A stretch of DNA of 64,000 nucleotides from Sorangium cellulosum (GCF_002950945.1 NZ_CP012673.1:8694501-8758500); one strand, 5' to 3'; counted from the first letter of the stretch, positions 17,385 through 26,418 are shown. Made by a program: numbers and translations. The notes: a model not told the origin generated them from the sequence alone.

Positions 17385-18071
17385 GTGCGACGCGCCGACC
17401 GCCTGTTCCAGATCCTGCAGATCCTCCGCCGGAAGCGCGCTCCGATCACCGCGGCCGCGCTCGCGGAGGAGCTGGAGACGTCGACCCGGACGGTGTACCG
17501 CGACGTCGCGGCTCTGATCGCCCAGCGCGTCCCGATCCGGGGCGAGGCGGGCACCGGCTACGTGCTCGATCGCGGCTTCGACATGCCGCCGCTGATGCTC
17601 ACGCCCGACGAGATCGAGGTCGCGGTCCTCGGCGCGCAGTGGGTCGCCCGGCGCGGCGACGCCGCGCTGCAGAGGGCGGCGCAGGACCTCATCGCGAAGA
17701 TCGCCGCGACGGTGCCCGAGCGGCTGCGCCCCTTCGTGCTCGAGCCCGCGAGCGGCGCGCCGCCCGCGTGGAACCAGGCGCCCGACGCGCTCGACCTGGC
17801 CGAGGTGCGCGCCGCGATCCGCGCCGGCAGGAAGATCGTGCTCCGTTACCGCGACGAGCAGGCGCGCGAGAGCGAGCGCGTCGTGTGGCCGGTGGTCGTG
17901 GGGTACCTCGACACGGCGCGTTTCCTCGTCGCCTGGTGCGAGCTCCGCGAGGGATTCCGCTCCTTCCGCACGGACCGCGTGGTCGGCGCCACGTTCCTGG
18001 AGGAGCGTTATCCCGAGACGCCGAGCGCCCTCCGCGCGCGGTGGCGCAAGACGTTGCCGCCGCGGCGGTGA
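17385..18071 (+). CDS. YafY-type HTH/WYL transcriptional regulator
   Basis: 228 residues, GTG start. The N-terminal winged helix-turn-helix (residues 1-57) reads ADRLFQILQILRRKR, then LAEELETSTRTVYRDVAAL. A WYL ligand-binding domain follows (RKIVLRYRDEQ; FLVAWCELREGFRSFRTDRV). Such proteins usually repress a divergent enzyme gene and respond to a small ligand, often a nucleotide or nucleic acid. The divergent GST and the intervening palindrome fit that model. Confidence 0.88.
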   Translation: MRRADRLFQILQILRRKRAPITAAALAEELETSTRTVYRDVAALIAQRVPIRGEAGTGYVLDRGFDMPPLMLTPDEIEVAVLGAQWVARRGDAALQRAAQDLIAKIAATVPERLRPFVLEPASGAPPAWNQAPDALDLAEVRAAIRAGRKIVLRYRDEQARESERVVWPVVVGYLDTARFLVAWCELREGFRSFRTDRVVGATFLEERYPETPSALRARWRKTLPPRR

Positions 18072-18467
18072 TCGGGAGAAGCCGCGCCCCGGCCCGCCGC
18101 CTCCGCCCGCGTCCGCCCGCGTACGCGCGGGCGCGCCGCCGCGCGCGTGGTCCCGCAGCGGCCGTAATCGCCTGTCATCGCGAGCTCGTTGCGTGCAGGA
18201 CGGGAGGCCCCTATGTTTGGAGGATGAACTGACTCCTGCCGAGGATTCGGCCGGCGCGAGTTGCTTCCTCGGCTGATCGGGACCAGGTGAGCGCGTCCCG
18301 GATCGCCTGTTGTGCGGTATCGCCGTCTTCGAACGGCCCATGATCGCCCCACCTGTGCGCGATGACCGCCGGTAGAGGCGCGCCTCCGCGGAGCGGAGCG
18401 CGCGGCCCGGCCTCGCGGCGCGCAGGGTGAGCGTGGACGTGCGGTGAACACCCCAAGGACGTGGGCA
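18072..18467. other. Upstream region of the cupin-OMT-PKS operon
   Basis: 396 bp with no convincing gene. It contains an 8-bp inverted repeat GCCGAGGA / TCCTCGGC (18238-18245 and 18266-18273) and is less GC-biased at 18170-18350 than its flanks, as expected for a promoter region. No clear -35/-10 or sigma-54 pair was seen. Confidence 0.45.
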
Positions 18468-18878
18468 ATGACGACCAGACGTTATCAGCGGCTCATCTCC
18501 AGCGGGCTCGTGCAGCCCCTCGACGCGGTGCGCTTCCATGGGGGGGAGGCGCCGCTCGTCCGGCGGCTGATGGCCGGCGCGGCGGTCCTCCCCCAGGCGA
18601 ACCACCACATCGCCGTGCACGAGATCCGGGGCGCGGCGCGGGAGGAGCGCGGCTACTGCGATCCGCACCGCCACGACTGCGCCGAGCTGAACCTCCTGCT
18701 CAGCTGGGATCGGCTCCTGTTCCGCGTCGCGCTGGGCGACGAGGTCTACACCGTGGAGGCGCCGGCGACGATCTACATCCCTCCGAGGTTGCTCCACAGC
18801 GCCAACGTGGTCGAGGGGACGGGGTTCTACATCGCCATGCTGGGGAACAGCGATTACGAGTCCACCTTCATGGAGTGA
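18468..18878 (+). CDS. Small cupin protein
   Basis: 136 residues. The ATG at 18468 is preferred: AAGGAC lies 7 bases upstream. The cupin metal-site motif 1 is CDPHRHDCAELNLLLSW (HxH...E) and motif 2 is PPRLLHSANVV (His). Single-domain cupins bind a divalent metal and act as isomerases, dioxygenases, cyclase helpers or sensors. Its place as first gene before an O-methyltransferase (6 bp gap) and the PKS suggests a role in the pathway, either a late modifying step or binding of an intermediate. Exact activity cannot be read from sequence. Confidence 0.8.
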   Translation: MTTRRYQRLISSGLVQPLDAVRFHGGEAPLVRRLMAGAAVLPQANHHIAVHEIRGAAREERGYCDPHRHDCAELNLLLSWDRLLFRVALGDEVYTVEAPATIYIPPRLLHSANVVEGTGFYIAMLGNSDYESTFME

Positions 18879-18884
18879 GGACCC

Positions 18885-18938
18885 ATGTCCGCGGCGACCA
18901 CCATGTCCACAGCCACCACCGTGTCCACGGCCACCACC
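18885..18938 (+). repeat. Three 18-bp repeats at the start of the O-methyltransferase gene
   Basis: Three imperfect 18-bp units at 18885, 18903 and 18921 code S-(A/T)-A-T-T-(M/V). Each begins with a possible start codon (ATG, ATG, GTG), and another ATG follows at 18939. Only the first has the GAGG ribosome site at the right distance. Confidence 0.75.
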
Positions 18939-20009
18939 ATGGTGCGCATGTTGACCGCCTACTGGGTCAGCAGGGCGCTTTACACCGCCGCCAAGCTCGG
19001 GGTGGCGGACGCCGTCCGGCAGCTCGGCGACGGCGCCGCCGTCCCCGTCGAGCAGATCGCGCGGCAGATCGCGGTCCACCCCTCGGCGCTGCGCCGGCTG
19101 CTGCGCGCGCTGGCGAGCGCCGGGGTGTTCCGCGAGGAGGGCGGCCCCGACGGGCCGCGTTATGGCCTGAGCCCGCTCGCGGAGCACCTCCTCTCGGACG
19201 CGCCGTGCTCTCTCCGCAACGCCGCGTTGATGTACGGCGAGGAGATGTCGCTCGCCTGGCACGATCTGCCCTCCGCGATGAAGGACGAGCTGCCCTCCTG
19301 GGACAGGGCGCTGGGCGCCGATCACTTCGGCTATTACCAGCAGCACCCCGGGCCGGCGAGGATCTTCGATGAGGCGATGAAGGAGCTCGGGAGGGCGATG
19401 TACAGCGACGACGCCATCGCCTCCAGCTACGATTTCATCGGCGCGCTCGGCCGGGGCGCGACCGTCGTCGACGTCGGGGGCGGCCTCGGGCGCCTCCTCG
19501 CCTGCATCTTGCAGCGCGACGTGTCCCTCCAGGGCATCCTCTTCGACCTGCCGCACGTGATCGACGGCGCGCGGCGGTTTCACGAGGGCTCGCCCGGGGC
19601 GGCGCCGGTGGCCGCGCGCCCGGAGCACCTCTCGCGGCTGTCCTTCGAGGCGGGGAATTTCTTCGAGCGCGTGCCGGGCGCGGCCGACGCCTACGTGCTG
19701 AAGAGGATCCTGCACGACTGGCCGGACGACCGGTGCAGGACCCTGCTCGCCAACATCGCGCGGGTGATGAAGCCCTCGGGCCGGGTGCTCGTCGTCGAGG
19801 CGTTGATCCCCTCGGGCAGCGAGGATCATTTCGGCAAGTGGCTCGATCTGAACATGATGGTGGTCACCGGGGGGAGAGAGCGGACAGAAGAGGAGTTCGC
19901 GGCGCTGTTCGAGGGGGCCGGGCTAGAGCTCGCCGGGGTGTTCCGCTCCCCCACGGCGCTGTCCGTCATCGAGGCGACGAAGCGAGCCTGTCCAGCGCGA
20001 GGAGCCTGA
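18885..20009 (+). CDS. SAM-dependent O-methyltransferase
   Basis: 374 residues, of the dimeric plant-like/acetylserotonin-type family. An N-terminal winged-helix dimerisation domain (IAVHPSALRRLLRAL, GLSPLAEHLL) is followed by the SAM site VVDVGGGLGRLLA and the catalytic region YVLKRILHDWPDDRC, where His is the general base. These enzymes methylate phenolic or enolic hydroxyls of polyketides and aromatics. The first ~18 residues are a Ser/Ala/Thr repeat with little structure. It lies 6 bp after the cupin and 4 bp before the PKS, so it is almost certainly part of that pathway. Confidence 0.92.
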   Translation: MSAATTMSTATTVSTATTMVRMLTAYWVSRALYTAAKLGVADAVRQLGDGAAVPVEQIARQIAVHPSALRRLLRALASAGVFREEGGPDGPRYGLSPLAEHLLSDAPCSLRNAALMYGEEMSLAWHDLPSAMKDELPSWDRALGADHFGYYQQHPGPARIFDEAMKELGRAMYSDDAIASSYDFIGALGRGATVVDVGGGLGRLLACILQRDVSLQGILFDLPHVIDGARRFHEGSPGAAPVAARPEHLSRLSFEAGNFFERVPGAADAYVLKRILHDWPDDRCRTLLANIARVMKPSGRVLVVEALIPSGSEDHFGKWLDLNMMVVTGGRERTEEEFAALFEGAGLELAGVFRSPTALSVIEATKRACPARGA

Positions 20010-20013
20010 GGGT

Positions 20014-23000
20014 ATGTCGAGCGTCTTCTATATCCATAACCAGGTCGCGACGACGTACGCGCAGTTCGGGCGGCAGGTCCACCGGCGCGCGCTTTCGCTC
20101 CGCCCCTGGCGAGGCGGCGTCATCGCCTTGTGGGCCGACAACGACCCTGATTTCGTCATCAACCTGTTCGCCATCTGGCAAGCGGGCGCCGTCCCGTTCC
20201 TCGTCTCGCGACGCCTCCCCTGGACGACGGTCGCGGCCCTGCTGGAGGTCGCCGGCGCGCGCGTGCTCGCGACCCCGGACGTGAGCCGCTGCGTCCCCTC
20301 CCCCGTGCCTGTGATCCCCTCCGCGTGCGGCGCCGACGGCGGGGGCGCAGAGGCCGCCGGCGAGCGCACGGAGGCCCTGGCGATCGGCTCCGAGGAGCAG
20401 GAGCTCGCGGTCATCCTGCACACCTCGGGCACGACGAACCTGCCCAAGCTCGTGCGCTTCACCCGGGAGAACCTGCACGCCTCGCTGCGCCTCGAGGAAG
20501 CGCGGTGGGGCGGCGCGTGGACCGCGGAGGACGAAAGCCTGGGGTGGCTGCCGCTCTACCACGCGTTCGGCCTGATCTCCGAGCTCCTGCACGGCTACCG
20601 CACGAGGAGCCGTTACCACTTCGGCGAGGCCAACCCCCGCGCCCTGCTCCGGCTGCTCGAGCAGGCCCCCGTCACGATGTTCTCCTCGGTCCCCTGGATG
20701 CTGGAGCAGCTCCTCGACCTCCCGGGCGGCGCGGCCGCGCTCGCGCGCCTGCGCTGGATCGTCGTGGGCGGGGCGGTGCTCGGCGAAGCGCTCGGCGAGC
20801 GGCTCTCCTCCGCCGGCGTCCGCGTGGTCCAGCAGCACGGCATGACCGAGCTCGGCGCCGTGTTCCGGGGCTCGCCGGGCAGCGGGGAGTGGCGGGACAT
20901 GACCCCGGTGATCCCCGAGGCCTTCTGGCACCTCGAGCAGGGCACCGGGCAGCTCATCGTGCATGGAGACTGCCCGACGCTGGCCGGCTCGCCCGGGAAG
21001 GACTTTCCCACGAGGGACACGTTCCTGCGCACCGCCTCGGGCGCGTACCGTTACCAGACCCGCCTCGACGACATCCTCGTCCACGTGAGCGGCGAGAAGA
21101 GCAACGCGCTCGCCATCGAGCAGGCGCTCCTCGGCCGGCTTCGCGGCCGCGTCGAGCACGTCGTCGTGGTCGGCGCGGGCCGCCTCCGGCTGGCCTGCGT
21201 CGTGGCGTGGCGCAACGAGCCGACCGCCGAGGACCGAGGGGCCCTGTCCGACGCCCTCGCCCACGTGAACGCCGGCCTGCCCGGACACTCGCAGCTGCAC
21301 GAGGATCTGGTCCTCTCGCTCGCGCCCTCGAGCGGCGTGCGCCTGCCGCTCAGCCCGAAGGGGACGGTCCTGCGGAACCGGGCGGAGCAGGAGCTCGCGG
21401 CCGAGCTCGAGCAGCTCTACGGCGAACAGACGCCGGCCCCCGCGCCGCCGCCCGGCGAGCCTTGCCCCGGGGGAAGGCCGAGCTCCCCGAGGCCCACGCG
21501 CCCGGAGCTGCGCGCGCTCGTGCGCGCGATCGCGGCCGAGGTGCGCGGGGCCAGCGGCCTCGGCGGCATCGACCCGTCGCGGGGCTTCGCGGAGCAGGGC
21601 TTAGACTCGCTGAAGGCCATGCAGCTCCGCGCCCGGCTGCAGCGGGCGCTCGGCGTGGCCTTGCCGGCGACGCTGGCCATCGACCATCCGACGGTGGATC
21701 GCCTGGCCGAGCACCTCGCGGCCGACGTCCTCGGCCTGGAGACACGCGCCGCGCCGCGGGCGGCCCGGGCCGTGGACCCCGGCGAGCCGATCGCGATCGT
21801 CGGCGCCGCCTGCCGCCTGCCCGGCGGCGCCGACGATCTGGACGCCTACTGGCGGCTCCTGACCGACGGCCGCGTGGTCGCGACCGACGTGCCGGCCGAC
21901 CGGTGGGACGCGGCCGCGTGGTACGACCCCGATCCCGAGGCGCCGGGCCGCACCTACGTCAAGCGAGGCGGCTTCCTGCGCGACGTGCGGTCGTTCGACG
22001 CGGCGTTCTTCCGCATCGCGCCGCGCGAGGCGAGGACCCTGGACCCGCAGCAGCGGCTGCTCCTGGAGGTGGCCTGGGAGGCGCTCGAGCACGCCGGCGA
22101 GGATCCGGAGGCGCTGCGGGGGAGCGCGACGGGCGTGTTCGTCGGGGTGAGCGCGGTCGAGAACGCCGAGGCGCAGGACGTCGCGGGCGACTCGGCCCTG
22201 TACGTCGTGACGGGCAACGCCCCCAGCGTCGTGGCGGGGCGGCTGTCGTTCTTCCTGGGGCTGCACGGGCCGAGCCTCGCGGTGGACACGGCGTGCGCCT
22301 CGTCGCTCTCGGCGGTGCACCTCGCTTGCCAGAGCCTGCGCCAGGGGGAGTGCGACCGGGCGCTCGTGGGCGCGGTGAACGCGCTCCTCTCGCCGAGGTC
22401 CTTCGTGGCGCTCTCGCGGCTGCGGGCGCTGTCGCCCGACGGGCTCTGCAAGCCGTTCTCGGCGGCGGCCGACGGCTTCGGCCGGGCCGAGGGCTGCGCG
22501 GCGGTGGTGCTCAAGCGGCTCTCGGACGCGCGGCGCGACGGCGACCACGTCCTGGCGATCCTCCGGGGCACCGCGATGAACCACGACGGGCCGAGCAGCG
22601 GGCTGACGGTCCCGAGCGGGCCGGCGCAGCAGGCGCTGCTGCGCGCGGCGCTCGCCCAGGCGGGGCTCGAGCCGGCGGCGGTGGATTTCGTGGAGTGCCA
22701 CGGGACGGGCACCCCGCTCGGCGACCCGATCGAGGTGCAGGCGCTGGGCGCGGTGTACGGCCAGGGCCGGCCTCCGGAGCGGCCGCTGATCCTGGGCGGG
22801 GTCAAGGCCAACCTGGGGCACCTGGAGGCGGCGGCGGGGCTGGCGGGGCTCGTGAAGGTGGTGCTCTCGCTCCAGCACGAGCAGATCCCGGCGCAGCCGC
22901 CGCTCGGCGCGCTCAACCCGCACATCGCCTGGTCCGAGCTGCCGGTGGCGGTGGCGCGCGAGCGCCGGGTGTGGCCGCGGGGCGGCCGGGCGCGCGTCGC

Positions 23001-26000
23001 GGGGGTGAGCGCGTTCGGGCTGAGCGGGACGAATGCGCACGTCCTCGTGGAGGAGGCGCCGGCGGCCGAGCCGCGCCCGGCGGCGCCGGAGCGCGCGGCG
23101 GAGCTCTGCGTGCTGTCGGCCAGGAGCCCGGAGGCGCTGCGCACGGCGGCCAGGCGGCTGCGCGATCACCTGCGTGCCCACCCGGAGATCGGCCTCGGCG
23201 ACCTGGCGTTCAGCCTGGCGACCACGCGCAGCCACCTGGAGCACCGGCTCGCGGTGGTCGCGCCCTCGCGCGAGGCGCTGGAGGCGGCGCTCGCAGCCGC
23301 GGCGCAGGGCGAGACGCCGGCCGGCGCCGCGCCGCAGCCGGCGCCCGGCGCCGAGCCCCTGGCGGAGCTCGACGCGCTGGGGGCGCGCTACGTGCAGGGC
23401 GACACGATCGACTGGGAACGGATTTTTCCAGCCCAAGGCCGACGGGTGCCGCTGCCGAGTTACCCCTGGCAGCGGCAGCGCTGCTGGGTGGCGCCGGCGG
23501 GGGGTGCGCCGCGGGCGGCGGAGGATCTTCGGGAGGGCCGCGACGTGGGGCCGGCCGCGGCGAGCTCGCTCGCGGGCTGCTTTTACGAGGTCGCGTGGCA
23601 GCCGCAGGACCTGGCCGAGCCGCCCGCGCCGCTGCCGGCCCAGGCTGCGCCCGGGAGGTGGCTGCTCCTGGCGGACGGCGCCGGCGTCGCCGACGCGCTC
23701 GGGGCGCAGCTCGCGGCGCGGGGCGAGGCCTGCACCTGGGTCGTCCGGGGGGCGTCGTACGGGAGGCTCTCCCGGGACAGGCTCTGCGTGGACCCGGCGC
23801 GCCGCGAGGATCTCGCGCGCCTGCTCGCGGAGGTCCTGGAGTCGGGGGGCGGCCCGCTGCGCGGGATCGTGCACCTGTGGAGCCTCGACGCGCCCGCACC
23901 GGAGGCGCCGGAGGCGGCGCTGGCCGCGGCGGCGACGCTCGGGTGCGGCCTGCTGCACCTGGTCCAGGCCCTCTCCAGGGCGCGCCGCCCGGGGTTGCCG
24001 CGGGTCTGGCTGGCGACCCGGGGCGCCGCGCCGGTCGGCGAGGCGCAGGGCGCCGTGGGCCTGCTCCAGGCGCCCATGGTGGGCCTGGGGAAGGTCGTCG
24101 CCCTGGAGCACCCGGATCTCTGGGGCGGCCTCATCGACCTGGATCCCGCATCGGCCCGGGTGGATCCCGCGGCGACCGGGGGCGACGCCGCGCTGCTCTG
24201 CGCGGAGCTCCGGGGCGCCGTCGGGGAGGACCAGGTCGCCTTCCGGGGCGGGCGCCGCTGCGTCGCCCGCCTCGTGCGCCGCCGCCCGCCGGAGCCCGGG
24301 GGCATTTCCCTCTCGCCGGACGGGGCCTACCTCGTCACCGGAGGGCTGGGCGGCATCGGTCTCAGGGCGGCGCGGTGGCTGGTGGACCGCGGCGCGCGCC
24401 ACCTCGTGCTGCTCGGGCGCCGGGGGGCGTCCGAGCGGGCGCAGGCCGCGCTGCGCGAGCTGGAGGGCGCGGGCGCCCGGGTGGAGGTCGTGAGGGCCGA
24501 CGTCTCCGACGCGGCGGAGATGGCGCGGGTGTTCGAGGGGCTGGCGCGCGCCGCGACCCCGCTGCGCGGCGTCCTGCACGCGGCCGGCGTGGGCAACCAG
24601 CAGGCGATCGAGCACCTCGATCGCGGCGCGCTGGTCGCCGGGCTGCGCGCGAAGCTGGCAGGGTCCTGGATCCTGCATCGGCTGACGCAGGGGATGGCCC
24701 TGGACGTCTTCGTCGGCTTCTCCTCGGTCGCGTCGCTCTGGGGAGGCCGCGGGCTCGCCGCTTACGCCGCGGCGAACCAGTTCCTCGACGCGCTCGTCCA
24801 CGAGCGCCGGCGCCTCGGTCTCCCCGGGGCGACGGTGAACTGGGGTTTGTGGGAAGGCGACGGCCTCGGGACGCAGGAGTACCGGCGGCACCTGGAGCGC
24901 ACCGGCATGGGGGCGCTGCGCGCGGACGAGGCGTTCGCGGCGCTCTCCGGGCTGCTCGCCGCCGGCGCCGTCCAGGCGGCCGTGGTCCGGGTGGATCCCC
25001 GCGTGTTCAGGGAGCTTCAGGAGGCGAGGCGGAAGTGGCCGCTCCTGGAGCGGATGGGCCTGGGCGCGCCGCAGGCGCCGGCCGGCGCCACCGCACCGCC
25101 GGCCGACACGACGGTGACGGCGGCCGGCGCGATCGCGGCGCCGGCCGGCGCGACCGCGGCGCCCCTCGGCCCCGCGTGGCGGGAGCGCTCCGCGGGTGAA
25201 CGCCGCGGCGAGCTCGTCTCCTGGCTCCAGGCCCAGGCGGCGAAGGTGCTGGATCTGCCAGCTTCCCAGGTCGATCCGCGGCGCGCCCTGACCGACCTCG
25301 GGATGGACTCGCTGACGGCGCTCGAGCTGAGAGACGGCCTCCAGCGCCACGGCGTGGCCGTCGGGCTGCAGTTCCTCCTCGACGACGCGAGCATCGCGGC
25401 GCTGGCCGACGTGGTTCTCCCTCAGCTCGACGCGGGGGCTCCACTTCCCCCGCCGGCCGGCGCCGCCGCCCACGGCCCGGGGCCGAGCGGCGCGCGGCAC
25501 GAGGCGGCGGCCCCCTCCTCCACGGCGCCGGCGGCACCGGAGGCGCGCGCCCTCACGGCGCCGGCGGCGCGCACCTTCGACCCCCCCGTGGCGGGGCCGA
25601 CGGCCGCGCGTGATCCCTGGGTCGTCGTCCGGCGCCCCAACGAGCAGGCCTCGATGCGGCTGCTCTGCTTCCCCTACGCGGGCGGCGGCCCTGCCGTGTT
25701 CAACGGATGGCCCGAGGGGCTGCCGGGCTCCGTCGAGCTCGGCGTGGTCCACCTCCCCGGGCGCGGGAGCAGGCTCGGTGAGCGCCCCTTCGTGCGCATG
25801 GATCCGCTCGTCGAGGCGCTGACCCCTTCCCTGCTGCCTTATCTCCAGGGCAAACCGTTCGTGTTCTTCGGCCACTGCCTCGGCGCGCTGATGATGTTCG
25901 AGGTCGCCCACCGCCTCCGCCGGGAGCACGGCGTCGGGCCGACGCGCCTGTTCGTCTCCGGCGCGCGCGCGCCGCGCGTGTACCACCCCGAGCAGATCCA

Positions 26001-26418
26001 GAACGATTACATGCAGTACAGCCCGGTCCCCGGCGTGCCGGGCCACCTCGTGCCGGATCTGGATCTGCTCGATATGCTGCGCGATCTCGGCTTCGACTCG
26101 AGCCGGGCCGTCTACGAGGACGAGGAGATGCGGCGGCTCGTGCTCCCTGCGGTCCGGGCCGACTTCGAGATCAACAACACCTATACCTACGAGGAGAAGC
26201 CGCCCCTCGACATCCCCGTCACCGTGGTGGGCGGCCGCGTGGATCCCTTCGTCAACGCGGAGCAGATCCTGGGGTGGCGCGCCCATACGACCGGCGAGTT
26301 CTCCGCGACCTTCCGCCCGGGAGGGCACTATTTCATCGAGCGAGAGCGGCCCTTCTGGGCGCAGGTGCTCACGCGGGCGCTGTCCCCGGCGCCCCCTCTG
26401 GCCAGCGCGGTGACCTGA
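20014..26418 (+). CDS. Hybrid synthase A-ACP-KS-KR-ACP-TE lacking an acyltransferase
   Basis: 2134 residues. Domains: adenylate-forming loading domain (1-~480; HTSGTTNLPK near 134, LPLYHAFGL, QHGMTELGA, catalytic Lys in SPKGTVLRNR); ACP1 (phosphopantetheine Ser532 in GLDSL); KS (~590-1010; Cys761, His896, His936 all present); KS-AT linker; then directly the post-AT linker (PLPSYPWQRQRCW ~1147-1159) with no AT (no GQGSQ, GHSxGE or similar); KR (GGLGGIG ~1440; Tyr1584 in AAYAAANQF); ACP2 (Ser1766); thioesterase with GHCLGA, so nucleophile Cys1955, with Asp2077 and His2105. It should activate an acid, extend it once using an extender loaded in trans, reduce the ketone and release the product. 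It follows the O-methyltransferase by 4 bp. No AT gene is visible nearby. Confidence 0.93.
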   Translation: MSSVFYIHNQVATTYAQFGRQVHRRALSLRPWRGGVIALWADNDPDFVINLFAIWQAGAVPFLVSRRLPWTTVAALLEVAGARVLATPDVSRCVPSPVPVIPSACGADGGGAEAAGERTEALAIGSEEQELAVILHTSGTTNLPKLVRFTRENLHASLRLEEARWGGAWTAEDESLGWLPLYHAFGLISELLHGYRTRSRYHFGEANPRALLRLLEQAPVTMFSSVPWMLEQLLDLPGGAAALARLRWIVVGGAVLGEALGERLSSAGVRVVQQHGMTELGAVFRGSPGSGEWRDMTPVIPEAFWHLEQGTGQLIVHGDCPTLAGSPGKDFPTRDTFLRTASGAYRYQTRLDDILVHVSGEKSNALAIEQALLGRLRGRVEHVVVVGAGRLRLACVVAWRNEPTAEDRGALSDALAHVNAGLPGHSQLHEDLVLSLAPSSGVRLPLSPKGTVLRNRAEQELAAELEQLYGEQTPAPAPPPGEPCPGGRPSSPRPTRPELRALVRAIAAEVRGASGLGGIDPSRGFAEQGLDSLKAMQLRARLQRALGVALPATLAIDHPTVDRLAEHLAADVLGLETRAAPRAARAVDPGEPIAIVGAACRLPGGADDLDAYWRLLTDGRVVATDVPADRWDAAAWYDPDPEAPGRTYVKRGGFLRDVRSFDAAFFRIAPREARTLDPQQRLLLEVAWEALEHAGEDPEALRGSATGVFVGVSAVENAEAQDVAGDSALYVVTGNAPSVVAGRLSFFLGLHGPSLAVDTACASSLSAVHLACQSLRQGECDRALVGAVNALLSPRSFVALSRLRALSPDGLCKPFSAAADGFGRAEGCAAVVLKRLSDARRDGDHVLAILRGTAMNHDGPSSGLTVPSGPAQQALLRAALAQAGLEPAAVDFVECHGTGTPLGDPIEVQALGAVYGQGRPPERPLILGGVKANLGHLEAAAGLAGLVKVVLSLQHEQIPAQPPLGALNPHIAWSELPVAVARERRVWPRGGRARVAGVSAFGLSGTNAHVLVEEAPAAEPRPAAPERAAELCVLSARSPEALRTAARRLRDHLRAHPEIGLGDLAFSLATTRSHLEHRLAVVAPSREALEAALAAAAQGETPAGAAPQPAPGAEPLAELDALGARYVQGDTIDWERIFPAQGRRVPLPSYPWQRQRCWVAPAGGAPRAAEDLREGRDVGPAAASSLAGCFYEVAWQPQDLAEPPAPLPAQAAPGRWLLLADGAGVADALGAQLAARGEACTWVVRGASYGRLSRDRLCVDPARREDLARLLAEVLESGGGPLRGIVHLWSLDAPAPEAPEAALAAAATLGCGLLHLVQALSRARRPGLPRVWLATRGAAPVGEAQGAVGLLQAPMVGLGKVVALEHPDLWGGLIDLDPASARVDPAATGGDAALLCAELRGAVGEDQVAFRGGRRCVARLVRRRPPEPGGISLSPDGAYLVTGGLGGIGLRAARWLVDRGARHLVLLGRRGASERAQAALRELEGAGARVEVVRADVSDAAEMARVFEGLARAATPLRGVLHAAGVGNQQAIEHLDRGALVAGLRAKLAGSWILHRLTQGMALDVFVGFSSVASLWGGRGLAAYAAANQFLDALVHERRRLGLPGATVNWGLWEGDGLGTQEYRRHLERTGMGALRADEAFAALSGLLAAGAVQAAVVRVDPRVFRELQEARRKWPLLERMGLGAPQAPAGATAPPADTTVTAAGAIAAPAGATAAPLGPAWRERSAGERRGELVSWLQAQAAKVLDLPASQVDPRRALTDLGMDSLTALELRDGLQRHGVAVGLQFLLDDASIAALADVVLPQLDAGAPLPPPAGAAAHGPGPSGARHEAAAPSSTAPAAPEARALTAPAARTFDPPVAGPTAARDPWVVVRRPNEQASMRLLCFPYAGGGPAVFNGWPEGLPGSVELGVVHLPGRGSRLGERPFVRMDPLVEALTPSLLPYLQGKPFVFFGHCLGALMMFEVAHRLRREHGVGPTRLFVSGARAPRVYHPEQIQNDYMQYSPVPGVPGHLVPDLDLLDMLRDLGFDSSRAVYEDEEMRRLVLPAVRADFEINNTYTYEEKPPLDIPVTVVGGRVDPFVNAEQILGWRAHTTGEFSATFRPGGHYFIERERPFWAQVLTRALSPAPPLASAVT

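Noticed and set aside
18211..18468. Minus-strand frame upstream of the cupin gene
   Set aside because: Its start would lie on the cupin start codon, it has no ribosome site, and only its C-terminal half looks protein-like.
18468..20009. Horizontal transfer or mobile element around the PKS genes
   Set aside because: Codon bias and GC match the surroundings, and no transposase, integrase or flanking repeats were seen.
21601..26328. Very long minus-strand open frame opposite the PKS
   Set aside because: Antisense shadow of a GC-rich gene; Arg/Ala/Pro-rich with no domain, while the plus strand carries complete PKS domains.
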